DNA of 64,000 bases, taken from positions 1 to 64,000 of the forward strand of contig JAXLWB010000055.1 of assembly GCA_046328715.1 (NCBI GenBank), in the 5' to 3' direction. Of the stretch, positions 9,251-18,322 are shown piece by piece. The notes below the pieces were generated by a model. That model was not told the origin of the DNA, ran no database searches, and worked only from the letters and a program-made list of their open reading frames with translations. The DNA comes from JAXLWB01 sp046328715 (GTDB lineage Bacteria > Chloroflexota > Anaerolineae > Caldilineales > Caldilineaceae). A program made the translations under genes and the position numbers. How positions within the stretch are numbered: position 1 is the first letter of the stretch; each line of letters starts with the position of its first letter.

Positions 9251-9621
9251 TATCCTTGTCCTTTCTAGCTTCAGATGCACACAAACGTGGCCAACACGGG
9301 AAACGTGTTGGGGTGCAATCACAACCTGAATAGCGTAGGACCGGAGCGTCACAAAAGTGTCACAGAATTTTCAAGTGGATTAGGCGGTATACAAGGCTCA
9401 TCTTTGAATAGAGAACAAAAGGTGAATAACCACGAAAGGCACAAAATACACGAAAGAAAAACAGACAAATTCAGGACTTTCGCAAGACGAGGGAAACCGT
9501 AGCACAAGAATAATTCTTGTGCTACAAAATCGCTGCCTCACATCCGTCTGGCGTAGCCCTAAAATTTTCGTGTACTTCGAGTATTTCGTGGCTGTTTGAT
9601 TCTGGCTTTGTTGGCAAGGGT
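9251..9621. other. Spacer upstream of the coiled-coil protein gene
   Basis: Contains the promoter side of the minus-strand gene at 6230-9250, a low-complexity tract (ACCACGAAAGGCACAAAATA near 9430) and the palindromic element at 9473-9560. No coding region was seen. Confidence 0.5.
9473..9560. repeat. MITE-like palindromic element, copy 1 (partner at 38767-38884)
   Basis: Outer arm AGGACTTTCGCAAGACG (9473-9489) pairs imperfectly with CGTCTGGCGTAGCCCT (9545-9560). The core is a near-perfect 27-base palindrome: GTAGCACAAGAAT (9499-9511), one base, ATTCTTGTGCTAC (9513-9525). The same ends (AGGACTTACGCAAGAC) and the same GCACAAGA/TCTTGTGC core occur at 38767-38884. There is no transposase inside, so it would be mobilised in trans if it is a MITE. 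Confidence 0.65.
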
Positions 9622-12600
9622 CTAGAGCGTAAGCGCCATTGCCTCAGCAACCAGTTGTGTCAATGGGGTGGTGTGTCCTGCCTTGAAGCATTCCTGAAAT
9701 GGACCATCGCCCAACTGCTGACGCAAACAGTTCAAGATGCGTTCGTGTTTGGCGTGTTGGTCAGCAGCAACGGCTAGCCCTGTCTCCTGACGCAACTGAT
9801 CAGCAGCACCCCAGAAACGGGTAGCAGTATCGAGATGCTTTCCTAAATCAGTCAGGAGAATACTGATGCTTTCCAGCGCATCAAAGGTGGGCCACTTATA
9901 GCCGATTTCGACCATGATCTGTAAATAATGGCTATAGCAGTTCAGAGCGTCGTTGTTCTCACCGAATTTGCAATGCACATCGCCCACACTGCTGTAGGCA
10001 AAGCCGATATGGGACTTATCGCCTACTTCTTGGAAAATATGCAGCGCTTCTTCGCTGAATTGACGAGCCTGCTGATAGTCTCCCTGTCGAAAGGACAGCA
10101 ATCCGAGACCCTTCAGCGCAGCACCTGTCACACCTTTATGTTGTAAGGTTTGAGCAATTTGCAGGCTCTCTTCGTAATAGGTCCGCGCTGCCGTGAAGTT
10201 ATCCAGCATCCGTTCCGTATCGCCAACGTTCAAGGCAGCCACGGCGACATGAACCTGATGACCGATCTCCCGTTGCAAGCGCAGGTTCTCACGATGATAG
10301 TCACGCGACTCGGCAAAACGATCCTGATCCCAGGCCAGGCCGCCAAGACGAGCCATGGCCCGGGCAATGCCAGGTAGATCATTTAGTTGTTGCGAGAGAC
10401 GCAAACTTTCCTCTAGATGTTGCCTGCCGAGGACATACTCTCCCCGATCCATCTCAATCACGGCCATCATTTGCAGGATATCCGCAATCCCGTACTCATC
10501 TTCTACAGTCTGAAACAGCGCAAGGCCTTCTTGTAAGTAGCGATGGGCATCCTCAAGGTCACCTTGGCGAAACGCAAGCCAACCGGATGCATTGAGCGCT
10601 TTTGCAATTGTAGCAGTGGTTGCCGTTGCCCGCTTTGTGAGCGCTTTCTGTAGCCATTCGCGTCCTTCCTGCACATAGCTCCGGTAGTCACAGAAGCGGT
10701 ATAGCAGACTGGCAAGACGCAAGGCCAATTCGCCCTGCTCGCTGACAAGCAAAAATTCGAGTGCAGCGCGTAGATTGGGAAGCTCTGTCTCGACTCGATC
10801 AAGCCAGCCTTGATGGCGCACGCGGATCAAATCAGGTTCCGCTTTTTCGGCGAGTGCGAGAAAGACTTCGGCGTGGCATTGTTGTAGACGCTGCTCTTCC
10901 GCAGCATGTACGAACTGTTCCAGTGCATACTCACGCAACGTTTCCAACAAGCGATAACGATTTTCGCCACCGTGCGGCTCGACGATCACCAGGGATTTAT
11001 CGACTAGTTGGGTGAGTAGATCGAGAAGGTTGGGCATTGCGGATTGGGGTGTATCGCCTTGAGAACCCACAATTGCTTCCAAAGCCTCTAGTGTGAAACC
11101 GCCACGGAAAATGGCAAGGATACGAAAGAGTTGACGTTCTTTTTCATCGAGCGTAGCGTAGCTCCAGTCGATGGCGGCACGCAGGGTTTGCTGGCGGGGT
11201 TGCACGTTGCGGCTGCCTTGGGTCAACAGGGTAAAACGAGCACCAATGGCACTCGACAGACGGGTGGCAATCTGTTCCACCGGCAACACCTTCACCCGCG
11301 CTGCGGCCAGTTCGATTGCCAGCGGGATGCCATCGAGATGGGTGCAGATCTGAATGACCGCAGTGGCATTTTCCAAGGTGAGGCGAAAGCCGGGTTGTAC
11401 GGCGCTGGCCCGTTCGTAGAAGAGACGGATGCATTCGTATTGCAACAAAATGTCGAGCAGCGAGATCTGCTGCGCTTCAGGTAAGGCCAAGGTAGGCACT
11501 TGCCAGACGACTTCACCCGCCACATTGAGTGATTCGCGGCTTGTGGTGAGGATTTGCAGGTTTGGGCAAGCGCCTAATAGGTAGGTTGCCACCTCTGCCG
11601 AAGCTTCGATTAGGTGCTCGCAGTTGTCCAGCACCAGTAACAGTTGTTTGTCAACTAGAGAGTGGCTCACCGTTTGCAGGCATGCTTCGTGGGCAACCTC
11701 GTTCACGCCGAGCGCCTTGGCGACAGCCCTGGCCACCTGCTCGGCTTCGGTCAACGCTGACAGTTCCACCCACCAGACGCCATGAGCAAAGCTGTCGATC
11801 AGATCGGTCGCCGATTGGATGGCGAGCCGGGTTTTGCCACTGCCACCCGCACCCGTTAGCGTAAGCAAGCGTGTTTTGCAGGCAGTGGGGCTGAGCAAGC
11901 GCTTCACCTCGGTCAACTGCTGGGTGCGACCGACAAAACTCGTCAATGGGATGGGCAGATTGGTGATCCTGGCGGCAGTGGAGCTTGAATCCTCCTCTTG
12001 CTGTTTGATCCACTGGTAGAGCGCAGTAGTCTCTTGAAGTGGCGGTGCATCCAAATCCTCAAGCAGGGCACGCTCACACAATTCATACTGGCGCAACGCT
12101 GCGCCCCGATCGCCGGAAGCGACGTAACAAAACATCAGGTGTTGATGGGCAGCTTCGTTGGCAGGGTCAAATTTGAGCAGATGATTGGCAACCTCAATGG
12201 CCCGTTTGTACTCACTTTGCGCCCGCAATATCTGCGTCAGGTTGAGGAAGAGTTTCTGCAAGCGCGCTTGGTAATGCTCCCGCTCTGTCTCGATCCAATC
12301 TTCGTACAAATCGGTCAGTAGCTCGGTATGCCAGAGCGCAAGCAGGGAGTTTACAGACTCAGGATTGGTCAGATCCATCGTATCCGGTTGTTTGGCTACG
12401 CTTAACAGGATGTGGAGATCGACCCAGAGCGGGAAATCCGGATTTAGCTGTACATGATCACGGTCGCTCAGCAGCAGCGCTTCACCCAAGTATTGACGCA
12501 GTGTAGCCAGCCCCGTGCGCAATGAATGGCGCGCCTTCACATCCGAAGTATCACCCCAAAACAGTGTGGCCAGCGCGTCACGGCTGTGGCGTTCGGGATG

Positions 12601-12774
12601 GAGAAGCAGGTAAGCAAGCAGCGCTTCCACTTTGCGGCGGGGCAACTGAAGCGGCTCGCCATTCCGCTCGATCCGCAATTGGCCTAGCAGATAGATCTGT
12701 AGCCCTGTTTTGTGTGATGTCGAAACATCTACCTCGTGCCCTGGTTTGTTCAGCATTCTCCAATTATATACCAC
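9622..12774 (-). CDS. SARP-type transcriptional regulator with NB-ARC ATPase and TPR repeats
   Basis: 1050 residues in the AfsR/DnrI arrangement. An OmpR-like winged helix (about 20-95, LQIYLLGQLRIERNGEPLQL to LFWGD) is followed by the bacterial transcriptional activation domain (about 105-255). Next come an NB-ARC/STAND ATPase with Walker A GAGGSGKTRLA (about 305-315) and Walker B LLLVLDNCEHL (about 380), and a C-terminal run of TPR units (about 690-1040). Such proteins couple ATP-dependent assembly on a ligand or partner to promoter activation. The start is a GTG at 12774; an ATG at 12756 is possible but has GGAGA too close. It is divergent from the LysE-family gene, a plausible but unproven target. 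Confidence 0.9.
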   Translation of the reverse strand: MVYNWRMLNKPGHEVDVSTSHKTGLQIYLLGQLRIERNGEPLQLPRRKVEALLAYLLLHPERHSRDALATLFWGDTSDVKARHSLRTGLATLRQYLGEALLLSDRDHVQLNPDFPLWVDLHILLSVAKQPDTMDLTNPESVNSLLALWHTELLTDLYEDWIETEREHYQARLQKLFLNLTQILRAQSEYKRAIEVANHLLKFDPANEAAHQHLMFCYVASGDRGAALRQYELCERALLEDLDAPPLQETTALYQWIKQQEEDSSSTAARITNLPIPLTSFVGRTQQLTEVKRLLSPTACKTRLLTLTGAGGSGKTRLAIQSATDLIDSFAHGVWWVELSALTEAEQVARAVAKALGVNEVAHEACLQTVSHSLVDKQLLLVLDNCEHLIEASAEVATYLLGACPNLQILTTSRESLNVAGEVVWQVPTLALPEAQQISLLDILLQYECIRLFYERASAVQPGFRLTLENATAVIQICTHLDGIPLAIELAAARVKVLPVEQIATRLSSAIGARFTLLTQGSRNVQPRQQTLRAAIDWSYATLDEKERQLFRILAIFRGGFTLEALEAIVGSQGDTPQSAMPNLLDLLTQLVDKSLVIVEPHGGENRYRLLETLREYALEQFVHAAEEQRLQQCHAEVFLALAEKAEPDLIRVRHQGWLDRVETELPNLRAALEFLLVSEQGELALRLASLLYRFCDYRSYVQEGREWLQKALTKRATATTATIAKALNASGWLAFRQGDLEDAHRYLQEGLALFQTVEDEYGIADILQMMAVIEMDRGEYVLGRQHLEESLRLSQQLNDLPGIARAMARLGGLAWDQDRFAESRDYHRENLRLQREIGHQVHVAVAALNVGDTERMLDNFTAARTYYEESLQIAQTLQHKGVTGAALKGLGLLSFRQGDYQQARQFSEEALHIFQEVGDKSHIGFAYSSVGDVHCKFGENNDALNCYSHYLQIMVEIGYKWPTFDALESISILLTDLGKHLDTATRFWGAADQLRQETGLAVAADQHAKHERILNCLRQQLGDGPFQECFKAGHTTPLTQLVAEAMALTL

Positions 12775-12916
12775 TACATTGGATATCCTACATAGTTGAC
12801 TCTAGGATGGATCGGCTAGAATCCATCACCAGTACCCTCACTCAGATTCCTCTTTTCAATGATTTTCACAATCAAATTCGTGCAAAGCGCCCATTTTCTC
12901 CTCACTCAAAAGCAAG

Positions 12917-12922
12917 TATAAT
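12917..12922 (+). promoter_or_regulatory. Possible -10 box for the LysE-family gene
   Basis: TATAAT lies 38 bases before the ATG at 12961, in the divergent spacer. No convincing -35 is seen 17 bases upstream (TTTCTC region), so this is tentative. Confidence 0.3.
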
Positions 12923-12960
12923 TGCCCAAACCAACATCCTAACTCGCAATTCATAACTCT

Positions 12961-13599
12961 ATGACCAACATCTTCTGGCTCGACTCCTTTATCCTTGGCA
13001 TTCTTTTTTGCGCCCCACCCGGTGTAGTAACCGCCGAGGCGATTCGGCGCGGCATTGCACGCGGCTTTCAACCGGCGCTGATGGTCGAACTTGGTTCCCT
13101 GGTGGGCGACGCCACCTGGGCACTGATTGCCATGCTCGGTTTGGCAGTACTGATGCAATACTCACTGGCCAAGATTATTCTAGGACTCTTTGGCGTTTGG
13201 TTTCTGCTTAAATTGGCGTGGAGCGCACTCAAGGACGCGCGCGCCGGTGGCATGCCCCAGTCCTCACTGCAAGCAGGCGCACGCGGTGACTTTGCAATCG
13301 GCGCAGTGCTCTCACTCAGCAACCCCTATGCTGTGGGCTTTTGGCTCAGTTTGGGTGGATCATTTCTCTCCAAGTATGTGAGCAAGCCGAGTTTCAGCGA
13401 CTACACAGTCTTCTTCGTCGCCTTTATGGCGGCAGCCACCGTCTACTGCTTCTTCATGTCGAGCATGATCACCTTCGGGCGGCGCTTTGTGAATGAGCGC
13501 TTCTTCCGGGTGATCAATTTGGTCTGCGGGGTGGCGATTGCTTATTTTGCTTTTACCCTGGCGCAGAGTTTGGTGAGGGAGATTGCGGGGCTGATTTAG
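12961..13599 (+). CDS. LysE/RhtB-family amino acid exporter
   Basis: 212-residue inner-membrane protein with about six hydrophobic segments, the usual LysE length. It begins FILGILFCAPPGVVTAEAIRRG, matching the family's first helix and PGP-like turn, and has the SLSNPYAVGFWLSLGG segment seen in the middle of the family. It would expel amino acids or related small solutes by proton exchange. It stands alone, divergent from the SARP-type regulator. Substrate cannot be told from sequence. Confidence 0.88.
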   Translation: MTNIFWLDSFILGILFCAPPGVVTAEAIRRGIARGFQPALMVELGSLVGDATWALIAMLGLAVLMQYSLAKIILGLFGVWFLLKLAWSALKDARAGGMPQSSLQAGARGDFAIGAVLSLSNPYAVGFWLSLGGSFLSKYVSKPSFSDYTVFFVAFMAAATVYCFFMSSMITFGRRFVNERFFRVINLVCGVAIAYFAFTLAQSLVREIAGLI

Positions 13600-13616
13600 A
13601 TTTCAGTAATTCAAGT

Positions 13617-14527
13617 TTACTGAATTGTCGCTGTCCCCTCTTTCCAAAGTACATTATCGAGAAAAATCTTTACCTCATAGACGCCTCGTGGGAGCGGCAG
13701 TTGACAGGCACCGGTTTCTCCATAAAAGATCTCAATCGTGATCGGCGCCGGCGATTTGGTGACAAGACCCGACTGGTCGAGCGCAGGCCGACTTTGGCCA
13801 TTATAGTGCCACTCCAGACGCCAGTTTTGACCGATATGATTGACAAAGGTAAAGGTCGTCGCCAGAATCCGTTTGCCATGCGGATAGGTCACAGGCGAGT
13901 ATTCCCAGGTTGCGGCTTCGTTTTCACATAAGGTGGTAGCGCTAAAAGCCACCGGGCCTTCACTTGGCGTGGCTGGCGTCGGGGATTGGGTGGCGGTTGG
14001 GGAAGGTGTCGGTAGTGGTGTAGGAGTCGCCGCTAGGCCAGCAATCAGTGGCATAAAGACAGAGGCCGAGCCAGGGATTGGAGTGACCTCCGTTGGTGTG
14101 GTCATAGTGAGAGGCGTGACACTTGGGGTTGCTGTGTCAACGGGTGCTACGGTTACACTTGGGGTCGGTGTGGCTGTCGCCGCAGCCGATGTAGCATGAT
14201 AGAGAACAACTAAGCCCGAGTTGTAATTGGCAATCACCACGTCGAGCAGACCATCGCCGCCACCGCAACATCTTGACGACCGTCGTGATTGAAATCGCCA
14301 ATGCCCACCGCCTCGGCCATTGGCTGCTCTGCTAGGGCAAAACTTTGGGCAGGTTGAAATAGGGTTGGTGGTAAGGCGGCGGTTTCAACACACGATTGTA
14401 TTCGGGAATAAAGGGTCAAATCGCTCTCCCCTTGCTGAGCGGCAGCAAAGTGGAGTGTTCCATAAAGCGATAGGCCAAGCAAGGTGGAGATGACGGCGAG
14501 ATGTTTGAGGGACAGTAGCTGCTTCAT
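13617..14527 (-). pseudogene. Secreted FG-GAP/VCBS protein gene broken by a frameshift
   Basis: The 5' part (from MKQLLSLKHLAVI at 14527) has a signal peptide ending near AAAQQ and an FG-GAP unit AVGIGDFNHDGRQDVAVA, then stops out of frame at 14234. The downstream frame contributes GDGLLDVVIANYNSGL, the end of a second FG-GAP unit, then a Thr/Pro linker with SASVFMPLIAG and a C-terminal domain of about 110 residues (TTLCENEAATWEY... to ATIQ). Reading across about 14240-14265 with one shifted frame joins the two halves of the calcium-loop motif, so this is one gene. A deletion between FG-GAP units plausibly collapsed two repeats and shifted the frame. A sequencing error is possible. Confidence 0.75.
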
Positions 14528-14548
14528 GAGGGTCCTGAGCTCGCAGTA

Positions 14549-14582
14549 AAAATGAGTCAATAACGCGTTATTGACTCATTTT
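14549..14582. promoter_or_regulatory. Perfect 34-base palindrome upstream of the FG-GAP gene
   Basis: AATGAGTCAA, TAACGCGTTA, TTGACTCATT run consecutively (14551-14580) with two more pairing bases on each side. It lies about 20 bases before the FG-GAP gene start and downstream of the MFS gene. It could be an operator for a dimeric regulator or a bidirectional terminator (A-run before, T-run after). Confidence 0.6.
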
Positions 14583-14702
14583 CAAAGAAACCCTCAGAAA
14601 ATCAACTTTCTTTTTGCTTACACAAATTCACACAGTCAGTAGGACAATAGACAGTACGTCATTGAGTCAGTTTTCCTGCCCACTGTCTCACTGTCCGCTG
14701 AC

Positions 14703-16031
14703 TTACTGCCCTACTGTAACCGCCATCACCGGCACCTCCTCTGCCCGCTGATCGCGCAGGGAGCGCAGGCTGACCAACAGGGCGATTAATGCCAACAAGA
14801 GTGAACAGACAAACAAGGTGCGGTAGCCAAGTTCCTGGGCAATGACGCCGCCGAGGAAGGGTGAAATCAACGCCATCAGGGCAGAGATTGTGTTGGCGAG
14901 TCCTACATAGATCGGGCGTTGGTCGGGGTGGGCGTAGATCACAACCCAGTTCATAAAACAGTTGAAGAGGTTACTACCATTTGCCAGCCCCGAAACGAGA
15001 AAACCAAAGTAGAGCGGCCAGGCACCAAAGAGCGTCCCTTCGGGCGCAGAGATCAAGGCACAGACAGGCAGTAGTACCGCTGACGCTAGCGCCAACCGAA
15101 TGTAAAGCACATTGTTACGCTCTCCCATCCAGGTGTAAACCAGTGCTCCAACCAAACTGCCGATCGTTTGCATCGCCAACAACACTGGCACCGCCACGCC
15201 ACTCGCTAGTCCCAACTGTTCTGTCGCATATACGACGTAAAAGGGAGCAGCCATCATAAAGAGTGTGGTCAACATGCGCACGCTGATGAAAGCACGAAAC
15301 GGCCCATCATTGCGCACCACTCGTCCCAATTCGGGAAGGAATTCGCTCAGATCGGGTGACTTTTCTGCCACTTTGCCGCCTGGCAGTTCATGAAAGAAGA
15401 GGCCAGGGAGGATCGAAATTACAAAAATCACGCCTGCCGCGCCGAAGAGCAATGCATAGTTATTGGGAAAAGCAAGACCTTTCGGGCCTAAGATGACGCT
15501 AATCAACGGTGCCAATACCAACATCAACAGCCCTGTGATCACGGTAGTGAGGCCAAACATACGGGCACGCCAACGATTGTCCAAACTGGTGGCAGAAAGA
15601 TCAGCCCACGGAACACCCACCAAGCCATCACCAAAGGCCGCAATGCCGTAAGCAATGAAAAAGGCCCAGAGCAGCAAAGTGGGCCGTTTATCCCCTACCC
15701 AAACGATAATCAGAGCGAAGAAGAAGATCACGAACCGCACAGGGATATTTGGCCCGACAAACCACCATTTTTTGTGGGCAAAACGCACGATGTGGCGCGC
15801 AATCCACAACTGCGGCAGCGTAAAACCGATCGTGAAAAGGCTGCCACTGAGTCCAATCAAGATCCTAGAATCAGTAAGGTGACGAATAAAATCCGGGATC
15901 ACCGTAGTTGAGCCAATCAGACTCATGGCCACGGTGAACAGAATGCCATCGAGCAGAAAATAAACGAAATTGCGCCGGTAAATGGGTTCCAGCGCTGGCA
16001 CGGCGAGATTATGTGCAGCAGATTCAGTCAT
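14703..16031 (-). CDS. MFS transporter
   Basis: 442-residue polytopic membrane protein with about twelve hydrophobic segments in two halves. The first half has NFVYFLLDGILFTVAMSLIG at the start; the central cytoplasmic loop holds the polar stretch VAEKSPDLSEFLPELGRVV; the second half resumes at FRAFISVRMLTTLFMMAAPF. It ends in a short hydrophilic tail. No diagnostic substrate motif was seen. It is followed on the same strand by the palindrome at 14549-14582 and preceded by an alpha/beta hydrolase gene 26 nt upstream, so the two may be cotranscribed. Function beyond solute transport is not inferable. Confidence 0.88.
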   Translation of the reverse strand: MTESAAHNLAVPALEPIYRRNFVYFLLDGILFTVAMSLIGSTTVIPDFIRHLTDSRILIGLSGSLFTIGFTLPQLWIARHIVRFAHKKWWFVGPNIPVRFVIFFFALIIVWVGDKRPTLLLWAFFIAYGIAAFGDGLVGVPWADLSATSLDNRWRARMFGLTTVITGLLMLVLAPLISVILGPKGLAFPNNYALLFGAAGVIFVISILPGLFFHELPGGKVAEKSPDLSEFLPELGRVVRNDGPFRAFISVRMLTTLFMMAAPFYVVYATEQLGLASGVAVPVLLAMQTIGSLVGALVYTWMGERNNVLYIRLALASAVLLPVCALISAPEGTLFGAWPLYFGFLVSGLANGSNLFNCFMNWVVIYAHPDQRPIYVGLANTISALMALISPFLGGVIAQELGYRTLFVCSLLLALIALLVSLRSLRDQRAEEVPVMAVTVGQ

Positions 16032-16057
16032 AAATAGATGTAGCTTCTTTGCTTACC

Positions 16058-16879
16058 TTATGAATTACAGTCCTGGATAAATGCCTCCAGTAGAGCATTG
16101 AAACGTTCAGGTTGTTCCCAATGTGGCGCATGACCAGCCCCTGGAATCACCTGCACGGCACTGCGCCATAGCGTCGGTGCGGTCAGACTTTGCAGATAGG
16201 CGAGATTGACCAATTGTTCGCCTTCCCCCTGTAGGATGGCCAGCGGTTTGCTCAGTTGCGCCACAATCTCTACTTCATCGCGATAGCCATTGGGGCGAAT
16301 GCTGGCAGCCAAACTTGAGCGCGCCCGACCATCGGTGCGCCGAACATCATCCAGAAAGGCTTCAGGAACATCCGTCACGCCGGGGTTGAAGAAAGCTCGT
16401 ACAAAAGCTTCAATCTGTGCCTCGTTCAATTCTTCTGTGAAGGCGGCACCCATCGCCGGGTGGGGCAGAAAGGCAGATTCCATCGCCGGCGGAAAGGCAA
16501 TCGGCGGCGTGCCGAAGATTAACAGGCCGGCGGCATTTGGTAGCAAATGCTCGGCTTCAAGGGCGACATGGCCTCCCAAGCTCCAGCCCACCAATACAGT
16601 CTTACCCAGATCGAGCTGGTTCACCACAGATGCGACCATATTGGCGTAGCCAGGCAAGGTATTGGTGCTCTGCGGATCAGCTGCCCTGGCTGATCGCCCA
16701 TGCCCCGGTAGGTCGATCGCCACTAGACGATTACGTTCGCCCAGCGGGCTATTCAATTGATGCAAGAACGACTGTCCCGAGGCCGAGTTGCCGTGGATCA
16801 AAAGGGTGGCTGGCCCCGTCCCCGAGCTGCTGGTGACTGCAATCGTTTGCCCATCGACTTGGAGGGTTTGCGTATTCAT
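16058..16879 (-). CDS. Alpha/beta hydrolase
   Basis: 273 residues from MNTQTLQVDG at 16879, which has AAGGAG nine bases upstream; the frame extends to 16960 without support. Oxyanion segment LLIHGNSAS (about 27-35), nucleophile elbow VGWSLGGH with Ser100, an acid in the SKPLAILQGEGEQL strand, and catalytic His in GAGHAPHWEQP near the C-terminus. This is the epoxide-hydrolase/haloperoxidase-like subfamily layout acting on small esters, epoxides or C-C bonds. It probably shares a transcript with the MFS gene 26 nt downstream. Substrate unknown. Confidence 0.9.
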   Translation of the reverse strand: MNTQTLQVDGQTIAVTSSSGTGPATLLIHGNSASGQSFLHQLNSPLGERNRLVAIDLPGHGRSARAADPQSTNTLPGYANMVASVVNQLDLGKTVLVGWSLGGHVALEAEHLLPNAAGLLIFGTPPIAFPPAMESAFLPHPAMGAAFTEELNEAQIEAFVRAFFNPGVTDVPEAFLDDVRRTDGRARSSLAASIRPNGYRDEVEIVAQLSKPLAILQGEGEQLVNLAYLQSLTAPTLWRSAVQVIPGAGHAPHWEQPERFNALLEAFIQDCNS

Positions 16880-17011
16880 GATAAGTACTCCTTGTTTTGA
16901 TAATTTATTGTAAAATTCAGGCATAACACCATCCAATGAAGAAAGGCACGAAGCGGTCAAAAGGTACTTTCGCTCCTTTCTTCGTTCGCTGTTGTATTTG
17001 GGTAGGGTTCG

Positions 17012-17446
17012 TTATTCCATTGCTTCAATCACTCCCGATGCGAGCGCCTGATCCTGGTTCTGGAAGATCGCCATGGCCGTCTTCATCCGTTTGAAGCCGA
17101 GCTTGAGGTAAAAGGACTCTTTCCCTGGCGCGGCGTAGAGGATGATCTTTCGATGTCCGCGCGAACGTTCAACCAAACGGGCGACGATGCCTTTGCCAAT
17201 CCCATATCCTTGATAGTCAGGATGGACTGCCACATCGCAGATGTAGGAGCAATCCACGCCATCGGCCAGCGCACGCCCGGCACCGATCAGTCTCCTGGCG
17301 TCAAAGACAAAACAAACATAGCGACTATTCGAAAACGAAGTTTGCAGGTCAGCCGGATTCTTGTCACCCAGCGGCGCAATTCGATAAAGGTTGGAAAGCT
17401 CGTTCCAATCGATGGTCTCAATCGACTCTACCCAGTCAAATGCCAT
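17012..17446 (-). CDS. GNAT-family N-acetyltransferase
   Basis: 144-residue single-domain acetyl-CoA-dependent transferase. The acetyl-CoA pyrophosphate loop is VAVHPDYQGYGIGKGIVARL (Q-x-x-G-x-G), preceded by strand CSYICD and followed by KIILYAAPGKESFYLKLGFKRM, the usual GNAT end. Acceptor unknown; small proteins of this type often modify amino-sugar drugs, polyamines or peptides. A second GNAT gene lies 45 nt upstream on the same strand, so the two may be cotranscribed although their sequences are not close. Confidence 0.9.
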   Translation of the reverse strand: MAFDWVESIETIDWNELSNLYRIAPLGDKNPADLQTSFSNSRYVCFVFDARRLIGAGRALADGVDCSYICDVAVHPDYQGYGIGKGIVARLVERSRGHRKIILYAAPGKESFYLKLGFKRMKTAMAIFQNQDQALASGVIEAME

Positions 17447-17491
17447 GTGGTCTCCCTTTAAAACCGACTACACAGAGGTGACACGTTACCA

Positions 17492-18046
17492 TTACGATTG
17501 AAATTCATAGCGCATGATCGGGCGAGTTGCCACATGGCGCGCCACTACTTTGAAACCGGCCCGCTCAAAGGTGGTGAGAAAGCCCGTTCCCGAAGCGCTC
17601 GGTGTCAGGCTGGCATCAAGCGGATAGGCTTCAAGCGCTGGTGCGCCTGCGGCCCTGGCAACCTCCAACGCGGCAACAATCAGCGCCGAGGTCACACCCC
17701 GTTTGCGATAGCCTTTGCGCACATAAAAGCAAGAAATGGACCAGACCGGCGTCTCATCCACACGCTTTAGCCGCCAGGTGCGATCTAACCAGGGCAAATC
17801 GGCTCGGGGCGTCAATTGACACCAGCCCACCGCCCGATCTCCGGCAAAGGCAAGCAAACCTGGCGGCGCTCCATTCTGCACCCGATCACAGAAGTCAGCC
17901 TTGTTCTCTTCGCCCGGACGTTTGCGGTACTCGTTGCCGATGCGCCAGTACATGCACCAACATTGGCCAACTGGCCACTGCCCGTCAAAGAGATCTTCGA
18001 GCGCTGGCCACAATTCGGGCGTCAGCAGACGGACTTCAATTTGCAT
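17492..18046 (-). CDS. GNAT-family N-acetyltransferase
   Basis: 184 residues from MQIEVRLLTPELWP at 18046; the open frame continues upstream to 18163 but the extra part (Cys/Ser-rich) does not look coding. The GNAT core is seen in WSISCFYVRKGYRKRGVTSALIVAALEVAR, with the R-K-R-G-V-T loop contacting acetyl-CoA, then APALEAYPLD and FERAGFKVVAR. The N-terminal WPVGQCWCMYWRIGNEYRKR is Trp/Cys-rich and resembles a subgroup of uncharacterised acetyltransferases. Acceptor unknown. Confidence 0.88.
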   Translation of the reverse strand: MQIEVRLLTPELWPALEDLFDGQWPVGQCWCMYWRIGNEYRKRPGEENKADFCDRVQNGAPPGLLAFAGDRAVGWCQLTPRADLPWLDRTWRLKRVDETPVWSISCFYVRKGYRKRGVTSALIVAALEVARAAGAPALEAYPLDASLTPSASGTGFLTTFERAGFKVVARHVATRPIMRYEFQS

Positions 18047-18322
18047 GGTAGACTCTATCACTTGCGCGTTGGTGGTTGCACTTGTTAGTGCATCGCTCTC
18101 ACTTAGCCAAGTATAGCACAAGGAGGGACAACAACAGATTGGGAGAGGAACAGATTCATGCATGGGATCGACGACTCGCTGTTGTCAACCATCTGTTGTG
18201 TTGCGTGGTCAAAAGAGGGGGTCGTTATAATTCCGCCAACATCTCATACAACCGACCCCATTTTGCGCCTGCCTGTCGGTGTCATTCGTCCTCCTTATGA
18301 CTATACGAATATCCGCACTAAA

